Origin: an uncultured Collinsella sp.
GTDB taxonomy: Bacteria; Actinomycetota; Coriobacteriia; Coriobacteriales; Coriobacteriaceae
Direction of reading: 5' to 3'
NCBI GenBank assembly: GCA_902479205.1
Contig: CABSNX010000043.1
Coordinates: 1 to 11,540, forward strand
Length of the DNA stretch: 11,540 nt
In this document: in pieces, positions 6,868 through 11,540 of the stretch
How positions within the stretch are numbered: the stretch's first letter is position 1
Layout of the letters: each line of letters opens with the position of its first letter
Program-made: the position numbers and the translations under genes
The notes under the pieces: model-generated
What the model was told of the DNA's origin: nothing
The model's database searches: none
Seen by the model: the letters and a program-made list of their open reading frames with translations, nothing else

Positions 6868-8139
6868 CTACGTAAGCATGCGGTCTCTCAGCTCGGCCGC
6901 TTCGTTAATCTCGACATTGGTGCGGCCTTGGAGATCTTCGGTGCGTTTGCTGGTGAGCTTGCCATCCTTTAGTCCGTAGGTGGTGTACTGAACGATTGCG
7001 CCGGCGGTTTCGGCTGCCTGACGTAGGGGCTCGTAGGTGTCGGTTTGCTCGCACCATGCATAGAAATCATCAACGGTGGCGTTGGGATTGCCGCTAAAGA
7101 GTCGATACCATTCGCGTCCAAAGCTGCCAAGGACCGAGAACGTCTTTTTCTCGACAAGCTTGTCGCCCTTGTATTTGTAGTTCAGCGTGAGGTCCACCAG
7201 ATAGGCGGCTCCCGTTTCAAAGGCGTTCTCGTTGCTCTGATGACCGATGACCTCGGCCTCCGGGTAGTACTTGTCAATAAACTCGGCGGCGTCGCCTTCG
7301 TAGTCGGCAACGATGCGCACGCTCTGTACCTTGCCCCGCTTGTACGTGTAGTGCAGGATGCGCAGCAGTCGCTCCTGCCAAAACGCATAGGAAAACAGGT
7401 GGTCGACAAAGTGCGGGTTCTCAAGCCGATTGGCCTGATTCATCCAAACGGTTTGAAACAGTTGGTAGTCGGCCTGCGGCTCGCCCGTGACCTCGCGGAA
7501 CCACTGTACGGCGACGTCGGCGGGGATATAGAACGATAGTCGCTCCTGCGGAGTACCGCTCTTGGTCGTTTTGGCGCGCAGGGGAATCTCGACCTCGTAG
7601 CCAGAACCGTCGTCCGTTCCGCAGTTTAAAACGGGCGGCAGCATAAACTGGCAGGGGCCCTCGTCGCATACGCGCATCGGCTGGGGGCTAACAGGTTGCC
7701 CTTCAAACTCCATCTCGATGTCTGTGTCGTCTTCTTCGTCCTCGTCATCATCTTCGATGCCAAGGTCGTAGCCGGTGTAGTAGTCATCCAGGTGTCGCTC
7801 GTTTACATTTCGCCCGTTTACGACGTCAAAGACGGTAACGCCCGTCATGCGGTCGCAATACTTTGCGACTTCAAAGAGGTTGCAGCTCTCCTCGGGCGTA
7901 AAGTTATCCATGCGGTGCAGGAACTCGGTAGCGCATTCCTCGGGATCATAGCCGTCCATGTCGCTGTCACCGACCCAAAAGTTGGGATCACGATTGCTTT
8001 TGAAGTACCACCAGTACCAGACGGGGCAGAATACCGCATTTACGCCAAAAAAGACCTTTTGGATGATGTTGCCGTTGCCGTCGAACTTGTAATCGAGCGG
8101 CAAGTTAACAACCGGATCGCTTGATGTGTCACGCGCCAT
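6868..8139 (-). CDS. Conserved-looking hypothetical protein with acidic tract (423 aa)
   Basis: I do not recognise a family. The protein is soluble and rich in Tyr, Trp and Asp, with a strongly acidic low-complexity tract at about 129-146 separating an N-terminal part from a larger C-terminal one. Two segments look alike: about 10-52 (LDYKFDGNG…QKVFFG…WYWWYF…NPN-like) and about 315-360 (LNYKYKGD…KKTFSVLG…WYRLFSGNPN), which suggests an ancient internal duplication. Short aromatic runs (VWYWWYF, 40-46) lie in a segment that may be hydrophobic core rather than membrane. ATG 8139 is preceded by AGGGAG with a 6-base spacer. It follows the 864-aa gene by 192 bases and precedes the 798-aa gene by 60 bases, same strand, so it belongs to the same apparent unit. 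The frame is certain from codon pattern and spacing; the role is unknown. Confidence 0.85.
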   Translation of the reverse strand: MARDTSSDPVVNLPLDYKFDGNGNIIQKVFFGVNAVFCPVWYWWYFKSNRDPNFWVGDSDMDGYDPEECATEFLHRMDNFTPEESCNLFEVAKYCDRMTGVTVFDVVNGRNVNERHLDDYYTGYDLGIEDDDEDEEDDTDIEMEFEGQPVSPQPMRVCDEGPCQFMLPPVLNCGTDDGSGYEVEIPLRAKTTKSGTPQERLSFYIPADVAVQWFREVTGEPQADYQLFQTVWMNQANRLENPHFVDHLFSYAFWQERLLRILHYTYKRGKVQSVRIVADYEGDAAEFIDKYYPEAEVIGHQSNENAFETGAAYLVDLTLNYKYKGDKLVEKKTFSVLGSFGREWYRLFSGNPNATVDDFYAWCEQTDTYEPLRQAAETAGAIVQYTTYGLKDGKLTSKRTEDLQGRTNVEINEAAELRDRMLT

Positions 8140-8166
8140 GGTGTGCTCCCTGCGATGATTTGTGTT

Positions 8167-8207
8167 GTGCGCGAAGGCCAGATTCGATGCGTCTGACCTT
8201 CGCGCAC
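8167..8207 (-). other. Long intergenic stem-loop without U-tract
   Basis: Bases 8167-8182 pair with 8192-8207 around a 9-base loop, giving 16 pairs with one imperfect position. Read on the minus strand that position is a U-G wobble, so the hairpin is better in the direction of the flanking genes; on the plus strand it is a C-A mismatch. No U-run follows on the minus strand, so it is not a standard terminator. It may attenuate, stabilise or process mRNA between the 864-aa and 423-aa genes. Confidence 0.6.
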
Positions 8208-8245
8208 CTGTTACTTCGCATACTAGGTCGCCTGCGCTGCATTCT

Positions 8246-8255
8246 GTTGCGCAAC
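8246..8255. promoter_or_regulatory. Palindrome GTTGCGCAAC, copy 1 (candidate operator)
   Basis: A perfect 10-base palindrome, extending to TGTTGCGCAACA (8245-8256). It lies in the 192-base gap 8140-8331 between the 864-aa and 423-aa genes, upstream of the latter. A partial copy, CGCGCAACAG, begins at 8293. The same 10-mer occurs at 11023 and 11113. Confidence 0.5.
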
Positions 8256-8331
8256 ATCGTGGACGGCGCGGTTCGACGTCCAGGGCCGATGCCGCGCAAC
8301 AGATACATGGCTTGGCCGTGCCAATCGCTCT

Positions 8332-10926
8332 CTAGTAGCGCGCCGAGCGCTGGGCGTTGCCCGGGTTGTAGCCCGCCCAGGCGGCGATGACGTCCGACTC
8401 AACGACGCTCGTTGCAATGTTGATAAAGCTGCCGGTACGGGGCAGGTCGGTGTGGAAGTCTTCGAGCAGGTTGGGCTGGAAGCTAAAGTCCTCAAAGTTG
8501 ACGGTGTTGGGGTTGTAGAGCTGACAAGTACCATCCTCGGTAGAGATCGGGCCAACCATGTAAACGGCCTTGTGCTCTACGACCTCGGTATCGTCGACGT
8601 CGATCATCTCTCCGCGATCGTGCGCGGCAGCGGCGTGCTCCATGAGCTCGAGGAATCGGTCGGCTTCGGCGCTGCAGAGTACGCAGCGCGAGAAGAGCAC
8701 TGTAAGGGCGTAGCCCGTTTTACGACCCAGTTTTTCTCGTAGCTCGCTAAATCGTTGCGACTGCTCCGGGGTCATGCGCGTCTTGGACGGCGCGGTCTGC
8801 TTGAGTCCGCACGTCTTAAGGAACATCGCGTTGCCCTTGCGCAGGGCGCTCATAGCGGCAGAGTCGCTTTTTGCCGCGGAGACGTCGATGCGTCCTCCCT
8901 CGGGAATCTGCTTATAGCGAGAGAAGCCCTTCTCGCCCTCGACGGGCATCCAGTGCGTAATGACGTCATTTTCCACTACGCTAAAGCGGCACGTAAAGGG
9001 CGCGCCGATTGCCGGTGCCTCGCCGTAGAACTTTACGCGTACGGCTTGGTCGGTGTCCGCCATCCACATCATAAAGCGATGGCTATTGTCGCCGTCATGG
9101 CTCCGGAGCTTTGCAATAAGGTAGCAAACCGAGTCGCAACGGCTTTCGAGTGCGGCGCCTCTTCCGGTGGCAATGGCGCTTATACCCTGGGCCTTGAGCT
9201 CGATGTCGCGGTGCAGCGCGTTGAGCTCTTCGGATGTCAACAGGTCTTGGCCGAGAAGCCCCGCGACAAGCGCGCCGACTTCTATGTCGGTAGTAAGGGC
9301 GGCGTCGATAACCTTGCGGTGCGCCTGGTGGCTTGCATAAGCCGGCAAAGGTTTGCGGCCTGTGGCAAATCCAAATGGGTCTCGGATCTGATCGCCGCCG
9401 CGATAGAGCGGCTCCAAAAAGAACATGTTCATGTCATTTTGCTTGCCCTGCTTTTGACCGTAGGCATCGAGGGAGTTCCAGACATGCTTCTCTGCAATGG
9501 GGTTCATCCACAGGCTGATTTTCGATTTTTCTGCTGAGGAGGTCGAAGTGCTCTTTTTGGAGCTTGCGGCGGGACGCGAGGCGGGTTTCTGAGATCCAGC
9601 GGGGAGAACTTGCTCAAGATCGAATTTTTTAAGCAGCCTAACGTAGACTCCGACCGATGCTTCTTCTGCCATTTCCGCCATGACCGACTGTGATGGGTCG
9701 TCGACAAAGGAAATGCGCGTTTTGCCGTCATCGGAGACTGCCTGACAGTAGCCGCAACGAAGTGCAACGTAGCCTTCGTTGTCGCTGCCACGGTCAAAGT
9801 ACATCTGCTCTTTGCAGCCGAGTGTGCCGGGGACGAATGCGGTCGGGTTTGCTATGTCGGGGATCGTAATAGCAGCGCCGGTCGCGCGTTTAAGCTCATC
9901 GAAATACTCGACGTATAGCGGGATGTTGTAGTGCTGGACTAGCGCCTCGAGAACGACGGCGTTGGGCACGGAGTGCGCCACGCGATAGCGCACGGAGTTA
10001 TAGCCCCATTCGACATCGGTTGCATCATCGGGGATTCCGTGACCCACCATGGTCCTCAGGACCTCATCGGGTGAGTCAAACGTGCTATCGGGCGTGCCGC
10101 AAATCGCCTGGAGCGAGAACCCGCCAAAGCACTTGTCGAGATCATCGCGGATATACTCGCAGCAGTCATGATTGGGAAAGACGATGCGAAACGTCATCGC
10201 GCCCATGGCCTGGGACATGTAGACGTTGCCCGATGCCTGGGCATCGGACTCTGCCTGGGCATCGGACTCTGCCTGGGGCTCCTCTTGGGCGCCAAACTGG
10301 TCCTTGAGAAAGTCGAAGTACAGGGACACGTTTCCGCGTTGCGCATACGAACGCATGATGGGGTCGGTGGTGTCCTCAAAGTACTTTTGGCTTCCGTCGG
10401 GCATGGACATGGTTCCCATGCCACAGCGGAACAGGGTATCGGTGGCACCGTCGAACCCCTCCGGGAAATACACCCAGCAGCTCTTGTCGACCACGTTTGC
10501 AAACGAGACGCTATCGTCCTGCGCATCGGCGATCACGGCGCCGGCGGCGATCTCATCGGCATCGGTGTACTCGTAGTAGACGGGAACGCCGATCATCTTG
10601 GAGATAGTCTTGGCAACCTCCAGCGAGGGGATGCCGTTGTATTCGTACTGGAGCGAGTTGTAGCCCCAGACGACGTTGGTGACCTCTTCGCCGTCGGACC
10701 CGCAGGTTTCCAGGGCGGCATTGATGGCGTCGGTCGGATCCATGTGCTGGAAGTCCTCGTAATCGGGGATCACGGCAGCAAAGCAGAACTCGCCATAGTC
10801 TCGCTCCAGGGCAGCTTTGGCCTGCATGCAGATATCGTGGTTGGGAAACACGATGCGATTGACAATCTGGTTGATCGAGATCCCTCGGTCGGTATCTTGA
10901 AGCAGATGCTCAAAAATCTCGTCCAT
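8332..10926 (-). CDS. Large hypothetical protein with tandem internal duplication (864 aa)
   Basis: The family is not recognised. Two homologous ~200-residue units lie in tandem. Unit 1 (about 20-212) has RIVFPNHD (24-31), VVWGYNSLQY (85-94), VPVYYEY and a C-terminal YFDFLK. Unit 2 (about 240-437) has RIVFPNHD (247-254), VEWGYNSVRY (305-314), IPLYVEY and YVRLLK. They are joined by an Ala/Gln/Glu/Ser/Asp repeat linker (213-235). A Ser/Lys/Pro-rich linker (444-468) leads to a third region (469-864) with no motif I know; it contains a CVLC pair (748-751) and ends in Arg/Asn/Ala-rich sequence. No signal peptide or membrane helix is seen, so it is probably cytoplasmic. ATG 10926 is chosen because AGAAGG lies 4 bases upstream; the frame is open to 11160, but that stretch holds palindromes and looks intergenic. 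It is the first gene of the minus-strand block. The repeats could be sensing or binding units; that is a guess. Confidence 0.85.
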   Translation of the reverse strand: MDEIFEHLLQDTDRGISINQIVNRIVFPNHDICMQAKAALERDYGEFCFAAVIPDYEDFQHMDPTDAINAALETCGSDGEEVTNVVWGYNSLQYEYNGIPSLEVAKTISKMIGVPVYYEYTDADEIAAGAVIADAQDDSVSFANVVDKSCWVYFPEGFDGATDTLFRCGMGTMSMPDGSQKYFEDTTDPIMRSYAQRGNVSLYFDFLKDQFGAQEEPQAESDAQAESDAQASGNVYMSQAMGAMTFRIVFPNHDCCEYIRDDLDKCFGGFSLQAICGTPDSTFDSPDEVLRTMVGHGIPDDATDVEWGYNSVRYRVAHSVPNAVVLEALVQHYNIPLYVEYFDELKRATGAAITIPDIANPTAFVPGTLGCKEQMYFDRGSDNEGYVALRCGYCQAVSDDGKTRISFVDDPSQSVMAEMAEEASVGVYVRLLKKFDLEQVLPAGSQKPASRPAASSKKSTSTSSAEKSKISLWMNPIAEKHVWNSLDAYGQKQGKQNDMNMFFLEPLYRGGDQIRDPFGFATGRKPLPAYASHQAHRKVIDAALTTDIEVGALVAGLLGQDLLTSEELNALHRDIELKAQGISAIATGRGAALESRCDSVCYLIAKLRSHDGDNSHRFMMWMADTDQAVRVKFYGEAPAIGAPFTCRFSVVENDVITHWMPVEGEKGFSRYKQIPEGGRIDVSAAKSDSAAMSALRKGNAMFLKTCGLKQTAPSKTRMTPEQSQRFSELREKLGRKTGYALTVLFSRCVLCSAEADRFLELMEHAAAAHDRGEMIDVDDTEVVEHKAVYMVGPISTEDGTCQLYNPNTVNFEDFSFQPNLLEDFHTDLPRTGSFINIATSVVESDVIAAWAGYNPGNAQRSARY
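10235..10277. repeat. 18-base in-frame tandem repeat, about 2.4 copies
   Basis: GCCTGGGCATCGGACTCT occurs at 10235-10252 and identically at 10253-10270, followed by a partial GCCTGGG at 10271-10277. It encodes the six-residue unit AESDAQ in the linker between the two duplicated units of the 864-aa protein. Its length is a multiple of three, so copy-number change would keep the frame. Confidence 0.9.
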
Positions 10927-11022
10927 CGTTCCTTCTTTCGTATGCGGTGGAAGCCCACGATTCCGGGTTTTAGGGCTCGTGGCTTTGTTAACTCGAACGC
11001 TACCGCCCCGATGGGCGAGAAC

Positions 11023-11032
11023 GTTGCGCAAC
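11023..11032. promoter_or_regulatory. Palindrome GTTGCGCAAC, copy 2 (candidate operator)
   Basis: The extended 14-base site ACGTTGCGCAACAT (11021-11034) is the exact reverse complement of the 14-base site at copy 3. It lies about 97 bases upstream of the 864-aa gene. Confidence 0.55.
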
Positions 11033-11112
11033 ATCCGCGAGTGCGCAAATTGCAATGCGGAACGGTTTGTCCCGAGGCGTTTTGAGAGCGGATCCGTCTC
11101 GTTCCCGGCAAT

Positions 11113-11122
11113 GTTGCGCAAC
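11113..11122. promoter_or_regulatory. Palindrome GTTGCGCAAC, copy 3 (candidate operator)
   Basis: The extended site ATGTTGCGCAACGT (11111-11124) is an inverted copy of the one at 11021-11034. It lies about 70 bases upstream of the plus-strand gene at 11193, a usual distance for a promoter operator. Confidence 0.55.
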
Positions 11123-11192
11123 GTCTGCTCGGTATGGATTTCTACACTTGAGCTGTCCAAAAGGGATTCGGTTCTTGAATGAGGGATGAACG

Positions 11193-11492
11193 ATGAGCGG
11201 GAACTCCTATTACGATGACGATATGTCTGAAGAGGACTACGAGCGGGTTATGGAGCATATGTACGAGCTTGAGTGCGAGCTCGAGGAGCCTCATGACGCT
11301 CGCACCGACCAGTTGATTCGCGAGGAGCTCGAGGATCTTTCGAGTGCCATGTTGTTTGAGCCGGTGGTCAAAAACGGTGAGTACCTTGGTGAGCGCGACC
11401 ATGTGCCCGGGTATTGGACGGATCGTCGAGATTTGGAGTCCGAGTCTTCAGGCGCTTCGAGCGATGTCGACGAGGTGGAAAAGGATGAGCCG
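11193..11492 (+). CDS. 3'-truncated acidic hypothetical protein (first 100 residues)
   Basis: ATG 11193 is preceded by GAGGG (11181-11185) with a 7-base spacer and opens a frame with no stop up to the adapter at 11493. The 100 residues present are highly acidic, with Asp/Glu clusters at 8-32 and 82-99, a likely helical segment (about 12-50, with MEHMYELECELEE) and a conserved-looking GEYLGERDHVPGYW (62-75). No membrane segment or known motif is visible. It is transcribed divergently from the minus-strand block and shares its intergenic region, so it could be co-regulated. Translation past 11492 (LSLIHISEP…) is adapter. The frame is reasonably supported by the ribosome binding site and codon pattern; the function is unknown. 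Confidence 0.75.
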
Positions 11493-11540
11493 CTGTCTCT
11501 TATACACATCTCCGAGCCCACGAGACCGATCAGTATCTCG
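11493..11540 (-). other. Illumina Nextera adapter, i7 index and start of P7 (artefact)
   Basis: Bases 11493-11526 are the reverse complement of the read-2 Nextera adapter. They are followed by an 8-base index, CGATCAGT (11527-11534), and ATCTCG, the beginning of the P7 sequence. From memory the index corresponds to Nextera N727. None of this is genomic. Confidence 0.97.

Larger units (their letters stand above)
10927..11192. promoter_or_regulatory. Divergent intergenic region with candidate operators
   Basis: This 266-base region separates the minus-strand block from the divergent plus-strand gene at 11193, so it must hold promoters for at least one and probably both. I see no convincing -35/-10 pair. 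Two copies of a palindrome lie 90 bases apart (11023 and 11113), with a weaker TGCGCAAAT between them (11042-11050). A bulged inverted repeat (AAGCCCACGA at 10951-10960 with TCGTGGCTTT at 10977-10986) lies near the minus-strand start. An open reading frame crosses much of the region on the minus strand but has no supported start. Confidence 0.6.

Noticed and set aside
10494..10505. Palindrome CGTTTGCAAACG
   Set aside because: It lies within the 864-aa coding sequence, is seen once, and is explained by the codons there.
10927..11160. 78-codon extension of the 864-aa gene
   Set aside because: It covers the palindromes in the divergent intergenic region, and ATG 10926 has its own ribosome binding site.
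34..11492. Contig as a closed circle, with the right-edge gene joining the left-edge gene
   Set aside because: The frames would match if joined directly, but a single Tn5 cut of a circle would leave the same 9 bases at both ends. The ends differ (CGTCTTTAT at the left, GATGAGCCG at the right), and no replication or transfer genes are present.

Overview
This is an assembled bacterial contig of moderately high GC whose two ends are sequencing adapter. Bases 1-33 and 11493-11540 match Illumina Nextera (Tn5 tagmentation) sequence, so the biological insert is 34-11492. Protein style (Gly/Arg motif before a Val-rich membrane helix, EF-hand plus leucine-rich ectodomains) and composition suggest a gut actinobacterium of the Coriobacteriia, perhaps Collinsella. 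This is a guess from style; there is no rRNA or marker gene to prove it.

Layout: three plus-strand genes occupy the left third. The first is a 5'-truncated membrane protein (34-1224). Two diverged tandem paralogues follow (1246-2151, 2179-3243), each a single-pass membrane protein with an EF-hand-like motif and an LRR-like ectodomain. They meet four minus-strand genes at a strong hairpin terminator (3294-3327). Read in transcription order, the minus-strand genes are an 864-aa protein with an internal duplication (10926-8332), a 423-aa protein with an acidic tract (8139-6868), a 798-aa membrane protein with two TrkA/RCK-like Rossmann regions and a C-terminal RyR-like domain (6807-4411), and a TIR-DUF4357 protein (4384-3287). 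Gaps are 192, 60 and 26 bases. At the right edge a divergent, acidic, 3'-truncated gene begins (11193-11492).

The most interesting part is the minus-strand block. A TIR domain (a frequent NAD-cleaving effector) sits directly downstream of a membrane protein with nucleotide-binding-type domains and an RyR-like domain, which is the logic of a nucleotide-signalling or anti-phage conflict system. The two large upstream proteins match nothing I recognise. The palindrome GTTGCGCAAC occurs three times, all in the non-coding gaps bounding this block, and may be the binding site of a regulator. The TIR gene is more AT-rich than its neighbours, and its reading frame appears shifted at an A6 run so that it now reads through the terminator. 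No mobile element, CRISPR array, tRNA or rRNA was seen. Defence is an inference, not a demonstrated function.
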